Positions 12,090 through 23,900 of a stretch of DNA of 64,000 nucleotides are shown here, one piece after another (position 1 is the first letter of the stretch; the number at the start of each line of letters is the position of its first letter). Made by a program: the position numbers and the translations under genes. The stretch comes from Onthophagus taurus (taxonomy: Eukaryota; Arthropoda; Insecta; Coleoptera; Scarabaeidae), in NCBI RefSeq assembly GCF_036711975.1, contig NC_091975.1, forward strand, positions 3,846,501-3,910,500, in the 5' to 3' direction. The notes beneath the pieces were generated by a model. That model searched no databases, was not told where the DNA came from, and was given only the letters and a program-made list of their open reading frames with translations.

Positions 12090-12507
12090 TTACGTTTTGG
12101 AAGTAAGAGAAAACTCTTGAACTGAGAAAGGAACTGCTGTTATTGAAGGGGGCACATATGGAGTTAGTTGAACAGATGGTTGGGGTTTCGTCGTCGTCGT
12201 GGAAGTCTGCCGGCGAATTTCGACCGTGTAATCGTAGGTGGCTCGTGTTCTGTGACGTCTGCCGACAGAAGACGCGATTACCAACCTAAAGGGTGCTTCG
12301 CGGAAGTAAAACTCTTCGGCACGTGTAACATTTCTGATACGCTTTTTAAAGTTATATTTCACCTGTCATACATCCGTGTAACTTTCACAAATAAGAAGCA
12401 GTATAAAACGTCTTAATAACTTTAAATCACGCGCCAATAATGAGACAGCAGCAAATAGTACTTTGCAACAACCATACTAACATTTTATTCCATGTTGATT
12501 TCTCCAT
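12090..12507 (-). CDS. Candidate small secreted-protein gene, two exons
   Basis: Not recognised. Read on the minus strand, 12507-12427 codes for MEKSTWNKMLVWLLQSTICC followed by CLIIGA, which resembles a signal peptide (hydrophobic from Met9). A GT (GGCGC|gtgatt) lies at its end. Downstream, 12362-12090 is open with natural-looking composition: NVTRAEEFYFREAPFRLVIA, then TTTTKPQPSVQLTPYVPPS, ending FSVQEFSLTSKT. A phase-compatible acceptor exists (gtatcag|AAATG), but its pyrimidine tract is poor, so the join is uncertain. A minus-strand AATAAA lies about 30 bases after the stop (12064-12059). The Thr/Pro-rich tail would suit a secreted or cuticular protein. Confidence 0.33.
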
Positions 12508-13696
12508 TTTGATATCTCCTTTTTGGGTTCAACGAGTAACAGTGTTCCAGACTATTCTGTTATGGTTAACTTTGATTGTTGCTTCTCCACCGGTTTCTAC
12601 GTTTTCGGATCATCATCAGGAGAAACGGCTTGATTTTAATGTTAACTAAAAGTAATATATTACGATATTAATGAATATTTTTTGATTAGAAAAAAATCAC
12701 ACAAAAACAATTTGTAAAGACCTAAAAGATTAAATTCAATTCGATTTGTGAAAGTCAACAAATCAACTGAACTGTGCATTCTACGAATATAATTGGATCT
12801 ATTAAACGTTCCGTGTGGTGGGACAAACGTTTGCGTAAACAATAAGAATCGATATGGGATGAACCGAGGTTCTTTTGTGATTCAGCAAACAAATCAGTTA
12901 CACAAATATGTTCCCTATATGCCCTCGTTTATTGTTCTTCAATAATTCATGTGGGTTTCATAAAGGTTGGGGGGGATAACGGCACGCGGCCTACACCCAA
13001 AACTATATTTTAATAATTGGTGCACGTGGCAAAAAGAAAAACATTAATTTTTGAATCTAAAAATAATCCCTTAAAGGTTTTTTTTATTTAAAATAGGCAG
13101 ACAAACAGAAGTTTCTGTTTGTAAAATGTAAAACATGTTTTATGTATGTAGATGAACCTAAATTCACCTGCCCTTTATATTGAAAGGGAATAATAAATTG
13201 AGGATTCGGTGACATTCTGGGGAGATCTGAAAACAAGATAACTTTTCTGGAGCACCGCCGAAAAAAGAATTGCATACGTAATTAAGAAACATCAAAAAGA
13301 AAAATATTTTTTGCGTTAATTTACGTTTTCTAGAATCTTTCTAAAAGGAGAATGAGAAAAAAGGTCGTAATCACTACCTTTGCGGCTCCTGGGACCTTTT
13401 TCTGAAGGACTCATTGTTCACTTGTACCTGTATAAACATTGAACCGCTCTTCAAATGCGAAGACACGGTGGCTTCTTATCCCAGAGATGATCGGAATCAA
13501 CTTCTTACCTTTTTTTTCTTTTCGATCACAATACAAACTCCTGATTATTATAATTACGTGACAATCGGTGTTTAATAAAAAGAAAATAAACCAACGAAAG
13601 AAAAATGTTTTGACGTTGAAGGTATTGAAGACGATTCGATTGGAATTCGATAACAAAATCATTATTCAAAAAAAAAATATAACCTTCCCACAGTTA

Positions 13697-14127
13697 CCTA
13701 TACGAAGTTAGTCCTCGATTTTCCAGCCCCAATTAGATAGAATATATTGTTAAGAATTAAATTTTGTACAATTTTTATTTTAAAACTCTTTTTAAAAACA
13801 TTCCGAATCCCGTACTTCAATTACCTAAATTGATGTACAGTGTGTTAATTAATTATCATACCCGACGTCATCATTGCAAGTATGCAACCAATATCACAGT
13901 ATTGGTATTACAATACGTACAACACACTGTATAAACAACGAACCGAATACGGTGTCGTTTTGAGACCTATACAAGGATAAGGGGATTGGGGGGTGATTTT
14001 GATAAAAGAAACTATGGCGAATCGAATGAAATATAGATCTTGATAATCGAGTATATCGTTTACGAGTTATGACCATCTAAAAAAGGTCATTTTTGTGTTA
14101 TTTTCGTGGGAGCTAACTTCGTATAGG
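13697..14127. repeat. 15-bp inverted repeats around a small transposon
   Basis: CCTATACGAAGTTAG at 13697-13711 is exactly complementary to CTAACTTCGTATAGG at 14113-14127. CCCACAGTTA occurs directly next to both arms in the same orientation. The 400-bp interior contains the TA-flanked element at 13836-13931. Twelve bases of each arm equal 12 of the 13 bases of a loxP arm, which I take to be chance. Confidence 0.6.
13836..13931. mobile_element. Small TA-flanked inverted-repeat element (MITE), copy A
   Basis: A 96-bp unit bounded by TACAGTGTGTT and AACACACTGTA, so TA target duplications with CAGTGTGTT ends, as in Tc1/mariner-derived non-autonomous elements. The interior reads AATTAATTATCATACCCGAC, GTCATCATTGCAAGTATGC, AACCAATATCACAGTATTG. 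Copies B (40004) and C (55371) share ends and interior. It codes for nothing. Confidence 0.85.
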
Positions 14128-14544
14128 TCCCACAGTTAAAGTTTGAAAATTTATAACTCTTTATAGTCATTAATGAAGGTTTAACATTAAATCTTAAAAG
14201 GAAATAAAGGGTGAAATGTGATACGTTGAATGCACAGTCTCCAACGTCGATGTTAATCAATTCTGTTTACATGAATTTAATTATCTTGAGTCAGGTAAAG
14301 AGATAGGGTGGGTGGAGGATTCCGTAAAAGTTTTAAAAACCCGGATAGTTCACCGAATAAATTAACCGTGACGAAGATGTAGCCTCAGGATCCGCCCAGA
14401 CCTACCGAATAAGTTATAAATTTCGGTGAAAAATTGAAATGCCGAGACTACTTTACGATGTGGGGATTGACTCGAAAATTTTGAGGAGTTCTTTGATTAT
14501 AGGGCGCTAATTTTTCGCTCGCGGCCTTTGCTCATTTTGCAACG

Positions 14545-14565
14545 TTTAAAGGGCGCCCCTTTAAA
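14545..14565. repeat. GC-core palindrome TTTAAAGGGCGCC...
   Basis: A 21-base near-perfect palindrome: TTTAAAGGGCGCC followed by CCTTTAAA, with one unpaired base, in an otherwise AT-rich stretch. Function unknown. Confidence 0.5.
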
Positions 14566-16660
14566 TCACCCACGAACTTCTACTATCTATCATGGAGAGC
14601 TAGAAACGCCCCGGGTTAAGCCCAGTTTTTATTTTATTTTAACTAATTTTACTTTAAATTATCTTTTATAGCTGTTAATTTATCACACAAAAATTAATTA
14701 AATATTTATGTAATAAATATATCTTAAAAAATACATTTACGATTTGAATTTTTAACGAACCAAAATCGTTGTTAATTAAAACCGATGGTTTTCGGTTCTA
14801 AATGAATCCTTTTTGGGTGGTCTATTTTAAATGTTATTTAAAAAAAATTATTAAAATTGAGTCGCGTGTCGAGCAACTGGTTTAGCAACTGCTAAACGCG
14901 CTCGTTTTACGCGTCATTTAGCGAATTAGAGTGAATGTATGGTACTGGGTTAAAAGGGGTTTTATGTGGTTAAAAAACATGCTCGGTGTTTATATTCGGT
15001 AAAGTGAGAACCGTCTGGAACGTTTTTAGTACGCGTTGCTGCGTCCAGGCCTTAAAATTGACGATCACTCCTCGTTTTGGAATTACCCATCGTATGTAAC
15101 ACCCATGATGGGATTGGGTTACTTTAAAACGACTTGGGTGGGTGATTTAGTAAGTTTTTTTCTTCGTCTTTATTTCTATTCTTTAGTTTTGCGTGATTCT
15201 TATAAATTATAAACGTCACAACACCTTTTAAATTTTAAACCACCCAAAAGAGCAAGGTTAAATATATAAATATGCACGATTTTCCCTTTTATCCGAAACC
15301 GACCACTGATTATTCGATTAAATTAGATAATTCTTGACTTGAGGGGACGTTTCAAAGGGCAAGTAAAATCTTTTATAACGCTAACAAGCTAAAAAGTTAC
15401 CTTTCGATTTCTAAAACAAGTTTCTTTAGAAATTCGGAATGTTTTTTTTATTGAAAAAGGAAGGGGCCAATTTTCTGAAGATAGGATCTTAGAATGTGCA
15501 ATTTTCTCTATGGTTCCAAATTACATAATTTCGTCGGTTTTCTGCGTCGCTTTCTGCGCGAGATTTAACGAAAAAGGTGCCTGTAGGAGGCGCCGATCGA
15601 CCGATAATAGTTCAATCACTAATCCGGGTCATTAAACGGCCCAGGACCTATGGTTAGGTTTAGCTAAATGGTAGTTCCGAAAAGCAATTATAATTTTTAA
15701 AGTAAACAAACCCTACCTCTAAACGTTTCGGAAACTTTTTTTATATAAGACAAAAAATAGATCACCTTAAAAAATTATCGAATTAGCAGCCTTGTAATTT
15801 CGGCGATTTTATATTAAATAAATTACCAAGCATCGTAATGACTTAATCCGATTAAAATCTTTTTATAAAAACAAATAGTAAATAATTCATAGAACCTTTT
15901 TTAATCCCATTTTAAAAACATTGAATATATACATTACAAATTACTAAACAAGGGTCGATGATGATAAAGTCGTCAAAGGGGAAGCGAACTCTGACGCCAG
16001 GTAACATTTAACTTGTTATTAAAATGAAATAAATCCTCGCCTCCTCTTCGCCTTCGGTCGTTTTTGGTAGGCGGCGGTTTCAAATGTAAATATGATTCAC
16101 AAAGCCGAGATTCATAAATAAAAGATGATATCGTTTCTTACAAAAAAAAAATAGAGATACCATCATTATTCGGAGCATATCAATTATTAAATGCTTTTTT
16201 AAAAGATGATATATCGTCACTATACATTTTTTTTTCATTTGATTACGCAACCACAAACCAATTTAACAATACGTTACATAAAAGACTTCTATTCAACTTT
16301 ATATTTATTAACCCTGTAATTTAAATTGCGTAAAACTTTTTTTACCATATCCTTTCACTCGTTTTTTTTTGTCGCGATGAAAGGGATCTGCATGTTAATA
16401 AAGCCATGTATCTTTTAGAACTACAAAAAAGGGTCGTAGTAGACGGTTGACATCTATTAAAATGTCGTTTCTTATAAATTATACAATCTTCCCACCATTT
16501 TTGGGTCAAAATGTCAAGATATGTTAACATTTTTCTCTTTTTACAAATAAATGGGATACTTTCGACATTATCACAAAAAATTCCATTATGAAAATTAAAT
16601 TTTACATGTTTTTCTAACGTTATGTAACGTCACTTTTTTTATAACTAGTAATGTAATGAT

Positions 16661-16688
16661 TTCATTACATCACTAGTGATGTAATGAA
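16661..16688. repeat. Perfect 28-bp palindrome
   Basis: The left half TTCATTACATCACT is followed directly by its exact reverse complement AGTGATGTAATGAA. Immediately left, ATGTAATGATTTCATTACAT forms a second, overlapping inverted repeat, and CATTAC recurs at 16692. The region is therefore a nest of ATTACAT/ATGTAAT units. Confidence 0.8.
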
Positions 16689-16699
16689 TTCCATTACCT

Positions 16700-19080
16700 A
16701 GCTACAAATTGGCATTTATTAATTACAAATTAATATTAATTTTAATTACAAATTGTTTAACTCACGTAATTTCTCACGAATATTACGTTCGTCACACAAA
16801 ATTAGTCTTTTCATAACTGGATACGTAAATAACTATTATTTGGATATTTTAAGGAATGGCATTGTAAAAAAATTTGCTTATTTCATCGAAAGGTGCACAC
16901 ACTTCTGGATCTTTCCCACCTGCCCACGCACTCCATCCCATAAATCCATCGTCGTTTCATCCTGAAGATCCTATCTGATTGTGTGGCATGGTCAGAGTTG
17001 ACAGCTAACTCGTCGTATGCAAATTTTAGAATAAACCGTTACGAGACGTTTCGTTTCGTTTACTCACAAATAATTCGTATATGATTACCCATTACTGTCG
17101 GTAATTGTTATTAATTAAGGAAAGTTTTTGACCTTGATTTTGATGTGTCCATCCATTTCGGCTATTTTTAGGATTAACTTTGTGTGTAAACAACAATTAA
17201 GTTTTAAGTTTCCGGGATGAACAGTTTTTTTTATAAATATTTTATAATTTTAATGATAATTATTTCCTCTGGAATGGATTGAAATTTATAAATGAAACCA
17301 GATTGAAGGTTATAAAACTTATCTCTAAAATGGTTTGCAATTGAAAAATAAACGATTTTGTTTCCCACTGGTTTAAACACACATTATCGGGTTAATCATC
17401 AAAAAAGCTTAACGTAAATTAACACAGGGTAAACTCTAAAGAAAAAAAATATAAAAAAAAGTTGTAACAGGTACGAAGATCTTGTGAAAATGATGGATTG
17501 GGCGGTATCCTGAGCGCTTCCTATGGCCTTCTGTGTGTTTTTTCTCATCGCCCACGTATGTTCTTGCCGCGGTCTTTTTGCTTCGGTGAAAGATCACGAT
17601 TCAAAATTTACCAATATCCGGTCGGTTCACACGGCCACTTGTTCACATAAAAGAGAACCTCAACAACACAAAAACCCCCACAGACCGCTAACTTATCCAA
17701 CAACAAGAAAATTAAACCCCGGGATCTCACTTAAAAAACACCCAGTTTAGATCGATACAAAACTATTGTTACAGTATCACGCTATATTGATTATTATTAT
17801 GTACTAACTTATTATGATCAATTTTTAAGGTGTCTTTAAAATTTTCACATTACATAAATTGAAAAAAAAGGATCCGTGTGAATTTATTTTGATATACATC
17901 TCATACTTAATCCCCAGCATTTTTAATAATACATTACTGCAGACTCGAGAGCTTTCGAAACGGTTTTAAGAACTCCTTTGGGTTTGCACTTAAATCTCTC
18001 TCCATTACAATAATGTCCGCTCATAAACAAACACGTGACATTTATTAGCGAGAGGTTATCGAGTGGTCGAGGGTATTGTTGAAATTACACGCACGACGTA
18101 ATAAACAAAGTGTGGTAGGGAGCCCTTTCAAAATGAATAAAAAAACGAAACCAAGTCCGTCCCTCTTTTGTGTAACTGACCCTTCTAATAAAGGGTGATT
18201 GATTGCGTCACGAATTTGGGATTCGAAAAGATTCGAAAACATTCGAAAATGACGTTATAAAATATAATCTTTTTTGTTAAACAAAATGTGAGTTTGATGA
18301 CGATGAAGAAAAACTTATAGATTTTTTTTCAACCCTTCAATATTTAAAGTGTGAAAGTTTTTGGTGTGTTTTAACGTGAGAAAAAATCTTTAAGGAAAAA
18401 AAAGCTAAGACGAGAGTCGGAACTTCATAAAAAGGAGCTTTTATGTCGTCCGGAAGGGGGTTGTTCAGAGAAGAAGAACCACCCTCGCAGGCCATATGCG
18501 GACCGAACCGAGCCGAGATGACCTCGCGCCGACGTTTAATATGCTGTAAAACCAGTCGAGATGCATAATATAAGGATTATATTAATCGACGACGTTGGTT
18601 TGGACAAAAAATAAAAGGGAAAAAATAGATAAAACGCCGGAAATCGTTTTACCTATTTAAGGTGTAATAGATTAGGGTAATTTTTATGAGGAAAAAAATT
18701 CTATTGTGAAAATAAAAAGAGTATAAAGAGAATATTTTTGAGAGTTTTAGGTTTCAAATTTATTATGCCACATCAAAAATTTTCTTCGTAGATATAACTT
18801 AGAGGGTGGTTAATCAACCTAAGTTTGATGATATCGTTATACTCTTCAACACCTCACTCAAATATGTTATGAGAAGAACAGGAATCCATCCAAACGCAAC
18901 TTTGATGAACAAGTCCATCCAAAGTTTTGAAAACATCGAAACCAGAGTAAGAGACGGAGATATCGTGTTGGGCAGAGTGCACTTAGGCAGCAATGTAACA
19001 CTGAAAACGAAAAGTATTTCTAAGACAACCTACAACTACAAAGAATAGTTAGCAGAAAATATCACTATATTGCATATTTT
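16700..19080. other. Intergenic, no convincing gene
   Basis: Open frames of 60-80 codons occur, the best being 18806-19048 (contains RRTGIHPNATLMNKSIQSF), but none has a recognisable domain, start context or splice partner. Moderately GC-rich islands lie near 17500-17720 and 18400-18550. Confidence 0.4.
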
Positions 19081-19084
19081 TATT

Positions 19085-19154
19085 GAACTAAAACTAGAAC
19101 TAACACTAGACCTAGAACTAGAATCGGCTAAACCCGAATGCTTCTAGTTCTAGG
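19085..19154. repeat. CTAGAAC-rich short repeats with 13-bp hairpin
   Basis: Irregular tandem units of about 6-7 bases (AACTAA, AACTAG, AACTAACACTAGACCTAG) run from 19085. They end in CCTAGAACTAGAA (19111-19123), which is complementary to TTCTAGTTCTAGG (19142-19154) across an 18-base loop. Confidence 0.6.
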
Positions 19155-19572
19155 TTAAGACGGTATTAAATATGCATAAATAAATCTTAAATAACTTTAA
19201 ATTTAAACAGTATCGCACGATCTCTTACTTTTTATTACTCCTTTTCGTCGGGTTTTGTAACCGGTGGTTTTGCTCCTGAATATATAATTATTGAGATCGC
19301 GTGGGAGTGCAATTAAGAAAGTCGGCCAAAAACCGATCGCCTAATTCTCGGTTATCATTTCGTTACGATGGGCAGCTTTCAGTCTTTTCGCGTGCTTTCC
19401 CCAAATTATCGATCAAAGCCCTCTTCTTTTTCAACTTAGATTTTCGTTTAACATTTTTGGTGTTTTTGTCGGAATTTATTTAAAACTTGTTGAACTAATT
19501 TTCGATTCGCGTACATCGTTCGCCAATTAGGTTTCTTCGTCGGTAGTTAGCGCACATGTTATGGCGCGACGT

Positions 19573-19621
19573 CACCTGCGCGGCACGTGCCGTTTTCTAG
19601 AGGGAGTTAGAGTCACAGGTG
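19573..19621. promoter_or_regulatory. Cluster of proneural E-boxes and a Hairy/E(spl)-type site
   Basis: Within 50 bases lie CACCTG (19573-19578), the palindrome GGCACGTGCC (19582-19591, the optimal E(spl)/Hairy class site) and CAGGTG (19616-19621). They sit in a GC-rich island about 700 bases upstream of the second bHLH gene. Proneural E-boxes next to E(spl) sites are the usual logic of autoregulation plus Notch-dependent repression. This function is inferred. Confidence 0.5.
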
Positions 19622-20169
19622 GCAGACGAGCACCACCCCGCGACCAACCCTCGAGCAGCAATTGATGCCGGATTTGGGTCATGAAGTGCGCGCGCCTTCT
19701 GTCATAGGAATCTATCTAAAAATTTAAACTTTATTTTGTTATTTGTTGTTATTATGGTTGTTTCAAGCAAATAGTTAGATAATAACCTTATTACCAATTT
19801 CCGGAAATATTATTTTTTAAATTGTGGGGGTCGCAAACAAAGTGGGTAATTTGTTAATTTTCTTAGTTTAGAAGCATAATGTGCCTTGTCATCACCGTGT
19901 CGCCAATGTTGGAACCACACAAAAGTACCTGTAAAAGAGAAGACGGTGTCCTTTGAAGATTTTGATAGTTTGCGACGGTCATCAGTCCAGTGACAGGGTT
20001 TGAGGTTAATTGACCTGGAGATTTCTTCGCTCGGCAAACAAGAATCGGAAGTTGCGGTTCGGACACACCATTTTATTACCACCGTAGTCCTCTTGGTCAT
20101 CTGTCAAGTAGTGAAATTTTGATTAAGGACAACACAGACGACGCCCTTATGATACGGAGGAGGGCCGAC

Positions 20170-20294
20170 CATATGCCATTTTGTGTGCCATTGGAGGTCT
20201 CGTGCGCAACTCCACCAGAAAATCAACCCAATTTAAAATAGTGGGGGAGAAAATCTTGTATAAAATCAAATTCGGGGTAGATTTTTACTCATTC
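20170..20294 (+). promoter_or_regulatory. Core promoter of second Atonal-family gene
   Basis: TATAAAA lies at 20259-20265 and a consensus initiator TCATTC at 20289-20294. The A of the initiator is about 32 bases from the TATA start, so transcription should begin at 20291, 36 bases before the ATG. An E-box CATATG lies at 20170-20175, matching the one upstream of the first bHLH gene. Confidence 0.7.
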
Positions 20295-20326
20295 CTTAGT
20301 TTGAAACATAAACTAAATTTTTAAAA

Positions 20327-20710
20327 ATGGATTATCAACAAGAAGTTTATAGTTGTTATAATTACATGTACGTTGAAGCCAACACTCTGGATTGGAACAA
20401 CAGTTCATTGGAAGGATTTGAAAATTCAAGTGTGAAAAGTTACGATAGTTTGGAAGATAATTTAAACGATTCTACCGAATTGGGGGCGAAAAATAATAAA
20501 GTTTCTCCGGTGGTTTTAAGAAAAAGAAGATTGGCAGCTAACGCTAGGGAACGAAGAAGAATGCAGAATTTAAATAAAGCTTTCGACCGATTAAGAACTT
20601 TTCTACCGCAATTAGGACAAGATAAGCAACTTTCAAAATATGAAACCCTTCAGATGGCCCAAAGTTACATTAACGCTTTATATGAATTACTAGATCATAA
20701 AAAAAATTAA
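20327..20710 (+). CDS. Atonal-family proneural bHLH factor, copy 2
   Basis: A 127-residue intronless paralogue of the gene at 6877, with the same role predicted: an E-box-binding partner of Daughterless in neural and sense-organ precursor choice. The basic region is [15 protein letters not shown] at about 65-79, helix 1 [15 protein letters not shown] at 80-94, the loop QLGQDKQL follows, and helix 2 is [20 protein letters not shown] to about 122. Outside the bHLH both proteins share SYDS.ED (residues 38-44 here) and K/R-V-[ST]-P-[LV]-[IV]-L just before the basic region. That supports duplication rather than convergence. The N-terminus is otherwise acidic and Asn/Ser-rich. A polyadenylation signal lies at 20777. 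It is followed tail-to-tail by the minus-strand transporter gene. Whether this or copy 1 is the ato orthologue is not settled by reading alone. Confidence 0.93.
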   Translation: MDYQQEVYSCYNYMYVEANTLDWNNSSLEGFENSSVKSYDSLEDNLNDSTELGAKNNKVSPVVLRKRRLAANARERRRMQNLNKAFDRLRTFLPQLGQDKQLSKYETLQMAQSYINALYELLDHKKN

Positions 20711-20960
20711 TTATAATTTATTTTTAAGAAAATTAAATTAATTTCTTTGTTAAAATATTTCTTAATTTATTAAAATAATAAAACATAATTTTTTAAATAG
20801 AATTCGTTTTTTTTACACCAGGAAAAGAAATCGTTTACGAATACATTTTTTATAAATAAAACTAGGTCGTCGACTGAAAAACATGATGAAAATTATTTTC
20901 GTCTTTCTGGATTGGATATTTTCGCGTTTTTCCCTCGTCGATTAAGATGCATTTCAGATG

Positions 20961-23900
20961 TCATTCCATCATCGGTTTCCCTTTGAACTCCGGCAGGAAA
21001 AACGCTAATACTGCTGCAACTGAAAAACATGTTCAAAATGAGACGGTTGTTGTTGTTGTTTTTATGACCGTAATATGTTGAAAGTTTGATTGAAAACAGT
21101 CGATTGCGTTCAAAAATACAATCGATGTTTTATAGATTTAACAAGAAAGTTGTGAAAATTAAACAATATTATATCAAGTAAGACCCGATCGGGACGCTTA
21201 AAATTTTTGAGTATATAAACAAGGGAATGTTATTTTTCGTGCATATACGTTTTAGTGTATAATATATAGCGTCTGTTTGGTTTTGGGCCAAAAATAGCGT
21301 CCGGAGCCGTTACTATGCCAGAATTTTATACACATCACAAATTTTGATAGCCCAACAGCCTCGTGGCCTTACAATTTTAATTTAATATAAAACCAGAGGT
21401 TTACTAATTTTACTAACCTTCCATAAAAACACCGGCCATAATCATAAATGTGTTACAAGGTAGGTCCAAATATCGCTTTATAAAAGCCAATACGATTTTT
21501 GTTATAAATTGTATTTCGCCCATTGCAGTTCCTCTATTATTTATAATAAATCAAAAAGAGGTATTAATAAAAAAAATTTAAGATTACCTTAAAGCCGTCG
21601 GAAACATTTCAATAATAGCTACATTTATTATTGAGTCTCCAAAACTTGATGAAATTAAATAAATTGAACCCAAACCAATTTTAATAAATAAATGATTATT
21701 TGTAAAACCAATTGCAAGATTACATGATCCAGATATTATATAAGAAACAGCTAAAAATATAACAAAATAAATATGTCAATATATATATATCTAGGATGGT
21801 TCAGATTTCAAACAAAAAACTTTCACATTTTATTGACCATGTTCTTGTAAACAAAAGAGGAGCCTACAGTATCATAAATGTAAAAACCTACAAAGGTGCT
21901 GACTGGAACTCTGACAAGTGACCATCATTTGGATAAAACATCGACTTTAGAGAGATATTTTAGCCAAATATCCAACCACCACGAACTGTTTATACCTCTA
22001 TATCAAAAAGTCGTACAATTGACAACGATTTAACACCAATCTTCCAAACACTCTTTGGACTGAAGCAAGTGAGAGCATTTTTTAACTTAGCCCATTTAAC
22101 ACCAAAGGGACGCTACTCTTTATGTCGTCGCAGATGGTGGCGATCACACCAGGTCGACAAGGAAGTCTTGGTTAAACTCCATAAGGCAGCAGTTGCTAAC
22201 CGGATAGGATTTTATGGTGGCTAAAGAATTAATGAACATAACCCATAATTTGTTTGCTGAATATATATAAAAAACATAGCGCAGACTTGTGCATTAGTCA
22301 TCACCAGGTTTGCTTTGTGCATTTGTCCATTTTGCTATTCATCATTGTGTTATTTTGGCAAGAATCTTAGTAATGTTTTCTGATTAAAATCTAAACCACA
22401 AAAAATATTTCATGCACATGGAGCTATCACGTATGTCAGGGACCAAAATACTACTATTACAACGTCACCAGGTTTCTGCATCCAAGAGTAAAAGTCAGAA
22501 ACTCACAGATGACTAATCTGAGGATCGGCGCGGATCTTGAAGTGCCTGAATGCAGCTCCACATGCTTCATTTTGGTTTATTTATACGTAATAGCTTCTTG
22601 TCCATGAAAATATATATAAATAAAACTTTTTACCAATTAAATATTTTCTTTTAATCCTGTCAATTAAAAATATGGCAAATATTTGTCCCAAAATAATATT
22701 CGGAATCAATAAAAGAAAATCTCTGAAGACAGCACTTTTCAAATTAACATTACAATCTCCCGTTGCAGTAAAGTTTTCCAAAGAAATCATATCGGTTTTA
22801 GTCAATTGACAACCATGGGTTTGCGAGATCACCTTGTATATCCACAAGTGCGTGATGAAGATGCTGAAAAAAAGAAACACGCGCGTTCGCTTTCAATTCG
22901 AAAACAACCACTTATCTTTTCCGGGATCGTCGATTTGTTTGCGCAAGTTGTTCGAAACGCAAACACGTAAACACGGAACGTGCACGTACACGCGCGAAAT
23001 GTAGGTCTCGCACGGTGAAGTCCCCTCCCGATGAGGGCTGCTAATCCAAATAAACCGATTTTGCTGACGTACAGTGTTGATCGTATAGATTGATAGATTT
23101 TAATTTTAGAATTTCGAATACTACTTAGTGTATACAGATTTATAAATTCGCGTTAACTCACCCTCCAAAAGTAACCGTTTTCATATAAGAAAGAGTTAAA
23201 AGTCGAAAAATAAATTGTTTTCCAACTAAAATTTCTAAACCTCTATAAACAGTTTTCATTAAAGCACAAGCATGTTCCATATAAATCCTCATAGGCATAT
23301 TCCTATAAATTCCATAATCGGTAATTTGTTGATTAAGGTTAATTTCATTTATATCGAAATCCTCGGAATTTTTCGAAGTATTAATTGCGTATATCTCTTT
23401 TAAAACACTTAAAGCGTCCCTGTTCTTTTTGCAATACAATAAATATCGAACGCTTGGTTTCAGCAAACCCGAAATGCATCCTATGATGATACTTAAAACA
23501 CTCGAAATTGCTATCATTATTCTCCAAGTAAAAAATCTTGCGTCTTTTGAATAAAATTTTATTGCTAGCGGCGTAAAAGACCAAACACCAACTATTAAAT
23601 AATAAAACTGATTAAAAAATAAATAAAATTGTAAGATTATTTTACCAACTGAGACTATATAACCACATGACCACCACAAATCTAATAACGTTAAAACAAC
23701 TCCTCTTCGCCTTTTTGATAATGATTCAGCAAGATTTACTCTCATTACGATTGTATTCGTTGATAGAGATGATCCCAAAAATAACGTAAAAAAACTTAGG
23801 AATAAATAACTATGAACAAAACTACTTGCTAATGTACTAGCAAAAATTAAAGCGCAAAGAACTGGAATTAAAGGTTTCTTCCCGAAGATATCACTTACTG

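Larger units (their letters stand above)
12660..16600. other. Gene-poor spacer with repeats
   Basis: No convincing gene. It holds the inverted repeat pair at 13697/14113, a TA-flanked small transposon at 13836-13931 and a GC palindrome at 14545 (each listed separately). The rest is AT-rich with short random open frames. Confidence 0.45.

Noticed and set aside
13697-14127. Reading the loxP-like arms as real recombinase sites
   Set aside because: There is no 8-base spacer with paired arms at one site; each is a lone half-site, so no functional lox site exists.
18806-19048. 80-codon frame with RRTGIHPNATLMNKSIQSF
   Set aside because: Looked like a possible enzyme fragment, but I could match it to no family and found no flanking exon.
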